A stretch of 64,000 nt of DNA, from assembly GCF_001625305.1 (NCBI RefSeq), contig NW_017802558.1, positions 569,268 to 633,267 of the forward strand, given 5' to 3'. Below, piece after piece: positions 35,563 to 45,487 of the stretch. Source of the DNA: Branchiostoma belcheri (Eukaryota; Chordata; Leptocardii; Amphioxiformes; Branchiostomatidae). Both the position numbers and the translations under genes were made by a program. Below the pieces are notes generated by a model that worked only from the letters and a program-made list of their open reading frames with translations, did no database searches and was not told the DNA's origin. The number at the start of each line of letters is the position of its first letter. The first letter of the stretch is position 1.

Positions 35563-37411
35563 CTGTGATAAATGTGAAATGTTTTGTCTGTAAGTGTAAC
35601 CATATTCTTAGAAATTAGAGGTGCCTTCTAGACTACAGTGGGGTGTAATTTTGCTTTGAACTTGCCTTCTTCCCGTCAAAGAAGCTTGCCCCAATTTTAT
35701 CTTATCCAAACAAAGCACCCTAGTGCGTTCGGTATCAAATTTTTGTGGCCATATGGAAAAGGACCTTGCTGATTCACCCCAGAAGACATGTAAAGGGATT
35801 GTTAATCGTCCCTTTTGACCTCTCAGTTTGACTGCTCTGCAACGAGTCAAGTTAAATGGATTTGGCAGCCTACAGCTGGCATGTCTGGAAGGAACAAATT
35901 TTGACATCTTCCTTGACACAGAAGAATGTACATTATTAGATTATGGGTAGATTATGTCATGTGGATGTAGCTGTTCATGATTTAATTACCTACTTGATGT
36001 AAGTTGTCTGCCAGCCTAGTGGAAAGAACATGGGTCAACTTGAGTTGGCAACGCAGATAAATATAAAAGTCTGGAACTTGTTTAGGTGTGACAGTTGTCT
36101 TAAGGTCACAGTTGGTATGCATACTACACAAGACAAAGTGTCAGCCATCTGCTCCTGGTAGGTTCCTGGACTGTTCCAGTGATTCCAATGTCATGACTAA
36201 GTTTGCCACAGCTATTTATATACTTTCTTACTAGTCTGTATGTAATGTTTGGGTGGCCTAGGTGCCATCTTGGTTACTTTTTGGCATGCTTGAATAATTG
36301 TTTTTGTAGTATCTAACTAATAACAACCAGGAGGATGGTATTGTATGATGTAATTCAATCTGGTATTACACTACTTCCTGAATTTCTCCACACACTACCC
36401 ACTACATACTAGGTGACCTTCAGGCACAACCTATTAACCAATCAAGACAAGCAGGGACACAAACCCATATCCCAGCCACCCAAAACAATACTTCCATACC
36501 CGTGAACAGTTTCATGAGGTTGGTAAGTCACTGAGTAAAGAGACTCAACCATTACACAACCTAGTCTTTTATTCAGCCGACTTTTCAGTGACCGTCTTGT
36601 CACCTTCCTCAGGGCAGTTCTGACTGGTTCACATCATTCAATACTTCCATACGTTTGCCCTTGACCTTTGTGCTCACATTGGTGATCAAGTTCGAGTTCA
36701 GTGATGACAGACATGTACAGCAGTGTCTCGTAACAGAACACCGTGGCTTGGATTCTTTTGTCAGCTGTGTTGAACAAAGACATAACAGTTGTATTTCCTG
36801 ACTATAAATCCCTTGAAGGTCATCATATTACTAGCCCTTAGAGGGTCTAGAGCCTTATACTCTTCACAATGTATTGTTCAGTCAGTCCAAGGAGTTGTAG
36901 AATGTCCTTGTCAGTCGAACAATTGCTATAATACAGTCAAACTTGCCACTTCTATAAGCTGGCTAGTTGGCCATATCAACCGCTTTTTCTCGGTCCCGAT
37001 TTTTTCCCCATAGATGTAAGCATTAAGGGACTTGCGTAAGCCGACCTCTTGTCCAACCCAATCATGGCCCAATCTCTGCCTAAGAGGACTGCATCATTTT
37101 CAAGCGTGTGGCAGAAAACATTTGAGAAATCTTGATGTATTCTGACAGCTACTTTGCCATAGACTTGGAAAGCACAACAGTCTTCGAGCAATGTGAAATG
37201 GCGCTGGCTGGGTCTATGGGACAGTCTATTGTAAAGAGGGTCGAAATTTTGCTACATTTTTCTTGTTTAAATCTGCTTTGGCATGTTGCCTGCTTTTGTA
37301 TAAGAAGACCACTAAGTCTTGTCTAAGAAGACAACTTTTCCTCGGTCCCATGGGTGGTCGTCTTAGAGCAAGTTTGACTGTACGTTTTTTAAAGACAATA
37401 CGGCAACTGAG
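35563..37411 (+). other. Intron-like DNA
   Basis: No exon is recognised. The segment 35600-35930 is low in repeats and balanced in composition, a possible conserved noncoding element. A retroelement-tail-like motif lies at 36577-36613. Reading frames here lack any protein signature. Confidence 0.4.
36577..36613 (-). ncRNA. Degenerate hammerhead-like motif in a retroelement tail
   Basis: On the minus strand it reads CCTGAGGA, a GTGAC...GTCAC hairpin, then TGAAAAGTC, followed by GAATAAAAGAC. CUGANGA, a stem and GAAA are the fixed core of hammerhead ribozymes, known from Penelope-like retroelements among others. Stem II has one extra A, and the UH cleavage position after stem III does not fit, so activity is unlikely. 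A similar architecture is seen at 57952-58016. Confidence 0.25.
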
Positions 37412-37750
37412 AAACATCTAATCAAGCTGGTTTGGCCGTATCAACACGGGTAGAAGATGGACTGATTTTATAAAGTATAGCCCACTTTTTACCGATTTTA
37501 GCCTTATTACATAGTGGATAGTGACCCACATTCTTGAGCGATTCCATTACTCTAATGTCCTAAATCCCATCACGAGCCATACGAGTTATTAAAGAATGCG
37601 CCGCTAATGGTAACTTGATAGGGATCATTACCCTAGTTACCAGGAGACGGCCATAAAAGTGCAGCTGGCATGTAGCGACCCCGGTGCATCTGCTTATTAG
37701 ACAGGAAAAGATGTCTGCACCTTTGCCGGTCGCCCCGATTATGCTCAGGA

Positions 37751-37778
37751 GGATTAATGGGGATTTTGAGGGGATTAA
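37751..37778 (+). promoter_or_regulatory. Paired GGATTAA homeodomain sites (candidate enhancer)
   Basis: GGATTAA occurs at 37751-37757 and 37772-37778, starts 21 bp apart (two helical turns), in a low-repeat segment that also contains GATTATG just upstream. GGATTA is the known target of K50 homeodomains (Otx, Gsc, Pitx). The pair is kept in the second block copy near 39667-39694. An enhancer function is an inference. Confidence 0.3.
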
Positions 37779-38040
37779 CGTCATAAAATGCCGGTAAGGC
37801 ATGTCTCTGGAGTCCCATGTGTACAGCGAGTGTGTGTGCCCAATGGAGCGTGATGCCCATATATCAGCATGGGGGAAACCAAAATGATGTCAACCCAGTT
37901 GTCCAGAATGGATACAAATCACCAGGGCAGCACACCTGTTGGAGTCTAACCCATAGTCGCATTTCGGCGATCGCGTATCACTTCTGGGTCAAACCGTGGA
38001 GTTAGAACGAACACTTCGAATGTCAAGTATGAATGTGGTA

Positions 38041-38247
38041 CTGTAGATCACCTAATATTCGCGGTACTTTTATGTTTGCGGTTTTCGTGGTCACTTCTGT
38101 ACTGTGAAATTATCATCACCACGAACAAATAATTCGCCGTCTTTCTTTCTTCTGCACCCGCCGTCACCATGAATATATAGATCTGCGAACATGACCATTT
38201 TTCTCGGACCGCAGACTTTTGCTACAGCAAATATAAAGTGATTTACA
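38041..38247 (-). mobile_element. Family A MITE (block copy one)
   Basis: The left end is CTGTAGATCACC with TA before it, the right end AAGTGATTTACAATA. Inner landmarks are TTCGCGGTACTTTTATG, TTCTTCTGCACCCGCCG and CCATTTTTCTCGGACCGC. It is the same insertion as 39957-40166. Confidence 0.85.
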
Positions 38248-38894
38248 ATACAAATTGAATGTTCTAGTGGTTAACATCCTGCCTTGTGAACAAAGGGACA
38301 GATATTGACATTTTTTATGCTACCAAACAAGATTTGCTTGCCACTGGTATATACAGGGGTTAACAGTATTTGGTTTTTCATGTGCTGTCACTCCCATATT
38401 TAGGGTGTACCAAGTTTTCCCTGCAAGATATCATTATCAAGTTGATAGTTTGTACTCATAGTACATGATTTGCCTTTTTTTGCCAGTGGAGGCAAAGTTA
38501 ACTTTTCTCTGTCCAAGCCTTTGATATGTAGAGGCTGTAGTATATAACAGAGCTCTAATGGACTTTATAGAGATCATATTAAGACAGAGTGCAGCTATAC
38601 ATGTTGTTTGACACTGTGAAATGTCTAACTCCTTCAGCGATGTTTGCATTATGCAGGGGAAAGGTTACCCATGGATCTACCCAAGCACTTAAAGGATGCC
38701 TTCAAGCTTAATAACCATCTTGTCTTTCAAGCCTTCCTAAGCTTCTTGAGAACTGTAGATCAGTCAGTACCAGATGTAAGCTCTGTCACTGCATTCTGAT
38801 GAAGGCTGGTGCTGCCTCCTTGGGAGAAGTTTCAATCATTGGGCAGAGGTTTTAAAGGCACTGGTAACAGGGCTCGAAATACTGTGTGCCTATG

Positions 38895-39307
38895 CACTTT
38901 AGTGCTGGTAAAATTGGAGCTGTGCAGGTATTTCTGATGTCTACCTGCACCTAACCTGCACTGGTCCAATTAATGAGTATGTGCAGGTTAGTGCAGGTAA
39001 AATTGAAGCTTGTATTTCTGATGTCTACCTGCACCTAACCTGCACTGGTCCAATTAGTGAGTATGTGCTGGTTAGTGCAGGTAAAATTGAAGCTTGTATT
39101 TCTGATGTCTACCTGCACCTAACCTGTACTGGTCCATGTACAGGGTATATGCACCTTAGTGCAGGTAAAATTGGAGCTGTGCAGGTATTTCTGATGTCTA
39201 CCTGCACCTAACCTGCACTGGTCCATGTACTGGGTATATGCAGGTTAGTGCAGGTAAAATTGGAGCTGTGCAGGTATTTCTGATGTCTACCTGCACCTAA
39301 CCTGCAC
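38895..39307 (+). repeat. Tandem array of 84-89-bp units with self-complementary words
   Basis: AGTGCAGGTAAAATTG recurs starting at 38901 (as AGTGCTGGTA), 38990, 39074, 39158 and 39247. The spacings are 89, 84, 84 and 89. Each unit also contains TACCTGCACCTAACCTGCAC, the near complement of GTGCAGGTTAGTGCAGGTA, so each unit can fold. The 39-kb array stops at an N gap. The second block copy has a single unit (about 41182-41265). A through-frame exists in part of it but is a by-product of the unit length (84 is a multiple of 3). Confidence 0.85.
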
Positions 39308-39327
39308 NNNNNNNNNNNNNNNNNNNN
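39308..39327. other. Assembly gap (20 N)
   Basis: Twenty N bases lie between a tandem array and the start of the second near-identical block. The gap position supports uncertainty about the true arrangement. Confidence 0.95.
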
Positions 39328-39956
39328 AAACATCTAATTAAACTGATTTGGCCGCATCAACACGGGTAGAAGATGGACTGATTTTATAAAGTATAGCCCA
39401 CTTTTTACCGATTTTAGCCTTATTACATAGTGGATAGTGACCCACATTCTTGAGCGATTCCATTACTCTAATGTCCTAAATCCCATCACGAGCCATACAA
39501 GTTATTAAAGAATGCGCCGCTAATGGTAACTTGATAGGGATCATTACCCTAGTTACCGGGAGACGGCCATAAAAGTGCAGCTGGCATGTAGCGACCCCGG
39601 TGCATCTGCTTATTAGACAGGAAAAGATGTCTGCACCTTTGCCGGTCGCCCCGATTATGCTCGGAAGGATTAATGGGGATTTTGAGGGGATTAACGTCAT
39701 AAAATGTCAGTAAGGCATGTCTCTGGAGTCCCATGTGTACAGCAAGTGTGTGTGCCCAATGGAGCGTGGTGCCCATATATCAGCATGGGGGAAACCAAAA
39801 TGATGTCAACCCAGTTGTCCAGAATGGATACAAATCACCAGGGCAGCACACCTGTTGGAGTCTAACCCATAGTCGCATTTCGGCGATCGCTTATCACTTC
39901 TGGGTCAAACCGTGGAGTTAGAACGAACACTTCGAATGTCAAGTATGAATGTGGTA

Positions 39957-40166
39957 CTGTAGATCACCTAATATTCACGGTACTTCTATGTTTGTGGTTT
40001 TCGTGGTCACTTCTGTACTGTGAAATTATCATCACCACGAACAAATAATTCGCCGTCTTTCTTTCTTCTACACCCGCCGTCACCATGAATATATAATGTT
40101 CTGTGAACATGACCATTTTTCTCGGACCGCAGACTTTTGCTACAGCAAATATAAAGTGATTTACAA
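39957..40166 (-). mobile_element. Family A MITE (block copy two)
   Basis: The same insertion as 38041-38247, with the same mutated ends (CTGTAGATCACC, GTGATTTACAATA) and a few substitutions, for example TCTACACCCGCCG for TCTGCACCCGCCG. Confidence 0.85.
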
Positions 40167-40484
40167 TACAAATTGAATGTTCTAGTGGTTAACATCCTGC
40201 CTTGTGAACAAAGGGACAGATGTTGACATTTTTTATGCTACCAAACAAGATTTGCTTGCCACTGGTATATACAGGGGTTACAGTATTTGGTTTTTCATGT
40301 GCTGTCACTCCCACATTTAGGGTGTACCAAGTTTTCCCTACAAGATATCATTATCAAGTTTAGTAAGTTGATAGTTTGTACTCATAGTACATGATTTGCC
40401 TTTTTTTGCCAGTCAAGGCAAAGTTAACTTTTCTCTGTCCGAGACTTTGATATGTAGAGGCTGTAGTATATAACAGAGCTCTAA

Positions 40485-40845
40485 GGCCACATTAATTTCT
40501 TGGTTAACGGATTTTTCTAAAAAAATAATGGAGCGGGCGGGCGAAAAAAAAATAAAAATAAAAACAGGCCAAGCATCCTACTATGGCCCAAAATGGTACG
40601 ATAGGAGCCATGAAGTCACACACTAGGCTGGTTCAAAATTTGAACAATGAATTTTGAACTTTTAATAATACCATTGCATTGAAAGATGGAATAACTGTAA
40701 CAATTGGGATGAAAAGGACTGTTTTCAACTGTTCAGGGCAAAATAAGAGCATTTTGCAGTTGATTTTGAATTTTTATTTTTATTAGCAAATCAGAAAAAA
40801 ATGAAGCGGCGAATCCGTTAACCAAAAAATTAAACTGGTGTGGCC
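40485..40845. mobile_element. Family B MITE, Harbinger-like, with a preserved empty site
   Basis: A 361-bp element with ends GGCCACATTAATTTCTTGG and AATTAAACTGGTGTGGCC, flanked by TAA (40482-40484, 40846-40848). The corresponding place in block copy one reads GAGCTCTAATGGAC with a single TAA and no element. This directly demonstrates insertion with a 3-bp TAA duplication, the PIF/Harbinger pattern. The interior holds runs of AAAAATAAAAATAAAAACAGG type. No coding sequence is present. Confidence 0.95.
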
Positions 40846-41827
40846 TAATGGACTTTATAGAGATCATACTAAGACAGAGTGCAGCTATACATGTTGCTTG
40901 ACACTGTTAAATGTCTAACTCCTCCAGCGATGTTTGCATTATGCAGGGGAAAGGTACCCATGGATCTACCCAAGCACTTAAAGGATGCCTTCAAGCTTAA
41001 TAACCATCTTGTCTTTCAAGCCTTCCTAAGCTTCTTGAGAACTGTAGATCAGTCAGTACCAGATGTAAGCTCTGTCACTGCATTCTGATGAAGGCTGGTG
41101 CTGCCTCCTTGGGAGAAGTTTCAATCATTGGGCAGAGGTTTTAAAGGCACTGGTAACAGGGCTCAAAATACTGTGTGCCTATGCACTTTAGTGCTGGTAA
41201 AATTGAAGCTGTGTAGGTATTTCTGATGTCTATCTGCACCTAACCTGCACTGGTCCATGTACTGGGTTAATATATATATACATGTAGGTGTATGTGGATT
41301 TTTATTTGCTATATTGATGGTTTCCACCTATAAGGTATTAAAGAAATAATGGTAGTAGATTTTGAAGTTTTTAGAATAATATACTTCTGAAAGTCTAGGT
41401 GGTGCAGGTAAAATTTGTCTGGTGCAGGTAATTCTCAATGTTACCTGTACCAATGCAGGCCTGATATGTAGAAAAAAGTATTTGGAGCCCTGTGGTAAGT
41501 AGTCAGGGGCCACTTTCCTACAATGAGTCAAGTCTAGACTGTTGTTACGCACCTCTGAACTACATGCAGTACAGATGGAGTACAGATAAGGTGCCAAAAG
41601 CTCTAACAGGGAGCTGAAAATAGTAAAATGGAAAGAATGATTCGCAGGTGGTCATAGATTTTTTTTAGTAATCCTGCAGGCCCATTTGCCAAGCGCACAC
41701 ACCAGTTCGTCATTGACGGGTTTGTCCGTGATAGTGTACAGTTAGAAAGTGACAGAACATGGTTTTGAGAAGTAGAAAGAAAGTTGTTCTTGTACCTGAA
41801 CAGAAAGGATACAGTTATAACTAATTA

Positions 41828-42008
41828 CTGTAAATCACTATTTTTTCGCGGTACTTTTTATATTCGCGTAACTTACCATTACCCTGAACAAATTCGCCGA
41901 CTTTCTTTTTGCTGCACCTGCCACCACTGCGAACATATAGTTCCGCAAACATGTCCATTTTTCTCAGGTCGCAAACTTTTGCTAGCGCGAACATAAAGTG
42001 ACTTACAG
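41828..42008 (-). mobile_element. Family A MITE
   Basis: Left end CTGTAAATCACTATTTTTTC, right end GTGACTTACAG, TA on both sides. Landmarks TTCGCGGTACTTTTTATATTC and TTTTTGCTGCACCTGCC are clear; a short internal deletion removes the segment around the second GTGACC word. Confidence 0.9.
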
Positions 42009-42889
42009 TAGTTATCATCATCAATGGCGGGACAGTACCAATGCTTCTAACTTCGCATTCCAAGCAGTACCCTTGACTACTTCTTTAGTCATATCGCTCA
42101 TACCATAATTAATAAAGCCCTCACACATGGTTCAAACTCTGCCCTGTAAAAAAAAAACGTATCCGTGTCTAATTCTCTCGCTAGATTGCTTCCAGGTAAT
42201 GAATTAAGGAACAGGCTTGCTCTCTGAGCCCAAATTGTTTCTTCAACAGTTTCAGGTCATCACTCATGTAAAGCTTTTCCCCCCAGTTGCAGGGAGCCGC
42301 GTGCTAATACATCTCTAGGTGCTGTAATCTTCTAATCCTTTTAACAGCCATCCGAAAATCAATTCCGCTCCTTTGCGAGGTATCCCCTCGTGAAGATGAG
42401 TTTTGGAACGGTTTTGTCCTCGAAGGGTACGGTATCTGTGCCTTTTCCTTCTGAGGACACAGACTTGCGTCTCCAAGGACGTTGAGTGATTACCCAGCAC
42501 AGAAGAAGCCGCAGAAGTGTTCTGTTGATAGGATGACATAGTGGAGGTCCTCAGGCCATGGTTACGCTGTAACACCTTGTCAAGCAGGATGCTACAGAGT
42601 AGAAGGGGAAAAGCGATTCCTGCATACGTCAGACTCTTGGATCAAAAGCTGCTGTCATTCTGTGACACTAAGAAGGTGGTATTCACTCCAGAAGCCTGAT
42701 TGCTTTGGAATTGGTTGGGAATGATACTACTTCTATTGCTGTAATCTATCTCTATTTTATAGTTCGTAAGTGATTAGACAGGCCTTGGCTTGTGGTGATG
42801 AGGAGGATCACATTCAATTCAGTTCGACAGATTTTGACCCCCTTTCAGGTGACTTCAACTGAGTACTTGCAGTTTTCCATTACAATCTA

Positions 42890-43095
42890 CTGTAAATCAC
42901 TTAATGTTTGCGGTAGCAAAAGGTCGCGCTCGAAAAAAAATGAACGTGTTCAAGGAACTATACGTTTGCAGTGGTGGCAGCTGCAGTAAGAAGAAAGTCA
43001 GCAAATTATTTGTTCACGGTAATGATAAGTTTGTGGTACAAAAGTGACCTTGAAAAGTGCAAAAATAAAAATACAGCAAAAATAGTTATTTACAG
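42890..43095 (+). mobile_element. Family A MITE
   Basis: Left end CTGTAAATCACTTAATG, right end AGTTATTTACAG, TA flanks. Landmarks GTGGTGGCAGCTGCAG and TTGTTCACGGTAATGATAAG are present. It is followed by a short TACATG tandem run at about 43108-43146. Confidence 0.9.
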
Positions 43096-43840
43096 TATTA
43101 TAATAGATACATGTACATGTACATGTACATGTAGGTCTACATGTACCTTATACAAAACGTCTTGATACTGATTATACATCATTCTGTAGTTGCAGTGAAT
43201 GCTTGTCAAAGAGATGCATTCTGACATCATCATAATAAGACAGTAAAGGTCCAAATTTGATGTAATTCACTAGAAACAAATTAAGAGTGATGTCGTTTCC
43301 AAAACATAACGTAACTGTCATTGCTGACAATTGTGAAATATCTATTGAAAGTTTTTGATAGAATCGGCTAACTATCTGTATCAGCAAGATAATCATACAT
43401 CTCATTGCCATCCAATAAATATAACTCACTCAAACCTCACTCATGTTATCAGATTCATACTAGATAGAGAAGACAAATTCTTTCCTCTTACATGGCTTAT
43501 AACATGTTCAGCACTACCAAAGGCAGCAAAATATCAGCAGTCCCCACAGGACCACTCTGTGGGCAAAGAGTAATGTTCCCTGGCATTGGAACACATTTAG
43601 TTGGTGATGTGCTGATCCCAGCGCGGCAGATATCTCCCAGACTGATTGAATTAAGTTGCGGAATACTCAGGTCGAGCACTAGGGGGATGGTAGATCAGTA
43701 AATGAGACCATATCTCATCAAAGACTTCTCACACACAAAGCGGTATCTGCATGAAAAATATATATATTAGATACTTTGTGTAGAACTACATGTAAGTTCA
43801 TGCCGATAGAACAGAAATATTGCTCGCCAAATATTGTTAA

Positions 43841-44212
43841 GGCCACACCAATTTAATTTGTTGGTTCTCGGATTTTTTCAGAAAAAATATGAAGCGACAG
43901 GGCGAAAAAAAATAAAAATAAAAACAGGTCTAGGCATCCTAATATAGCCCCAAATGCTACAATATGAGCCATAAAGTCAAGAAAAAAGGCTGGGTTAAAA
44001 TTTAAAGTATAAATTTTGAACTTTTAATCAAACCACTGCATTGATAGATGGAAAAAACTGTAACAACTAGGAAGAAAAGGAATTTCCTCAACTGTTGGGG
44101 GCAACATATGAGCATTTTTTAGTTGATTCAGAACCAGAATCTTTTTTTTTTTGCAAATCAGAAAAAAATGAAGAGGCGAATCCGAGAACCAACAAATTAA
44201 ATTGGTGTGGCC
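43841..44212. mobile_element. Family B MITE nested in a family A end
   Basis: Ends GGCCACACCAATTTAATTTG and CAAATTAAATTGGTGTGGCC are near-perfect inverted repeats of more than 30 bp with TAA on each side. The left flank ATATTGTTAA resembles the family A end TACTGTAA, and the right flank TAATCACTTAATG continues a family A copy. The element therefore seems to have landed in the TAA of that copy's terminal repeat. The internal A+T-rich word order matches 40485-40845. Confidence 0.9.
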
Positions 44213-44364
44213 TAATCACTTAATGTTTGTGGTTGCAAAATTTCGCGGTCTGAGAAAAATGGACATGTTCACAGAACTATATGTTCTCAGTGGCGGCAGG
44301 TGCAGAAGAAAGAAAGTCGACGACATTTTGCTAGTACGTACCTCAAGTATAAAGCGATTTACAG
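44213..44364 (+). mobile_element. Family A MITE, split and internally deleted
   Basis: It begins TAATCACTTAATGTTTGTGG directly after the family B element and ends GCGATTTACAG then TA. GGCGGCAGGTGCAG is present; the segment from the TTGTTCACGG word to the last third is replaced by a short unrelated piece (ATTTTGCTAGTACGTACC). Confidence 0.8.
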
Positions 44365-44811
44365 TAACTGTTTTCTTTGTGTAGTTAGCAGCAGTTATAT
44401 TTGACAGATCACAAAACTGAGATCCTGTCACAGTTCACCTCCTTGTGGTAAGAAATAAATGCTAGGTCACCATGAACTTTCTCGGTTGTCTTCCATCTTG
44501 ATTTCCTACTGGGTCTCTGGACAAAGCTTTTCCCTACCAAGCTCCTCGGGATCAATATCCAATTTTGGGCCGGCTGACTTTCGGGTTGAATGTATGTGTC
44601 AGTGTGACATTTGAGTCAAGCAAAACATTTTGCCACATCAAAAGGTCGCTAGATAATGGAGAAAAGCTTGGCCACAGCGTCACCTTTGTACAGAAAACTG
44701 TGTCACACTATTTTCTGTGTAAAAGACTGTATATGGATGTGTGGTATAAATAAATGCGTACATGTTACCTATTTTAAGATATAACTTAAACTTCCAAACC
44801 CAACCCTGCAG

Positions 44812-44984
44812 ACTCACGGTCAGAGAAAAATGGACATGTTCGCAGAACTATATGTTCACAGTAGCGGCAAGTGCAGAAAAAGGAAAGTTGGCAAATTATT
44901 TGTTCATGGTAATGATAAGTTTGCGGTACAGTAACAGCGAAAACCGTGAATATAAAAGTACCGCAAAAAAAAAGTGATTTACAG
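44812..44984 (+). mobile_element. Family A MITE, left end missing
   Basis: The family landmarks start at CACGGTCAGAGAAAAATGG. The right end GTGATTTACAG then TA is intact, with the usual GTGAATATAAAAGTACCGC before it. About 45 bases of the left end are absent. Confidence 0.85.
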
Positions 44985-45175
44985 TATGCATCGCAAACTT
45001 GTCAGGCAGATCTGGTAAAATGTAGTTAAGACGCATGTCGGCAATAGGGACCATGCAGATTTGTGGATGACTGGATGTCATTCTTTTATCTGTTGGTACT
45101 TAACATGAAGTGTTAAATTGCACACTGTTATGACAAGCAGCTCATATGATCGGGCTTCCTGTGTTTGCAAGCTAA

Positions 45176-45484
45176 GGCCATGTTGATTTGATTATAATTA
45201 TGTATAACATCCTCTGGGAACCCCAAAACTGAAGCAAGCGTGCAAATAAAAACAAATTTTAAAAGTTGCCTTCATTATGAAATGAAGGTTGAGCAAATGA
45301 CTAAATACACAGAGTATGGTATGGCGTAAAATTTGCAATTTTATACAGCATGTTTTCCCTCATTTTCAGCTAGCTGCTTTGTATGATTTACACTGTATGT
45401 TCACGAACTTTTTTATGGAAACAGACGATTTTGAAAAATTCATGAGCACGCAGATGTCATCCATATAATAAAATCCACATGGCT
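45176..45484. mobile_element. Family C MITE with inverted interior
   Basis: Left GGCCATGTTGATTTGATTAT preceded by TAA, right GATGTCATCCATATAATAAA then CACATGGCT followed by TTA. The interior words (GAACCCCAAAACTGAAGC, CATTATGAAATGAAGG) are reversed relative to 30731-31124. Confidence 0.8.
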
Positions 45485-45487
45485 TTA

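Larger units (their letters stand above)
37412..39307 (+). repeat. First copy of a 1.9-kb near-identical block
   Basis: From AAACATCTAAT (37412) to the N gap, the sequence is repeated almost base for base from 39328 to about 41270. It includes a family A copy, a low-repeat segment with two GGATTAA sites, and an array of 84-89-bp units. Copy one has five or more array units and lacks the family B insertion seen in copy two. The block is either a tandem duplication or two haplotypes placed in series. Confidence 0.9.
39328..41270 (+). repeat. Second copy of the near-identical block
   Basis: It matches 37412 onward with scattered single-base differences and two large ones: a family B element at 40485-40845 absent from copy one, and a tandem array reduced to one unit. 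See the first copy for content. The frame at 40879-41088, also present in copy one near 38649-38799, has a protein-like stretch (LPKHLKDAFKLNNHLVFQAF) that may be a relic of a retroelement, but I cannot assign it. Confidence 0.9.

Noticed and set aside
38981..39211. Frame encoding a repeated peptide in the tandem array
   Set aside because: Open only because the 84-bp unit length is a multiple of three; the 89-bp units break it.
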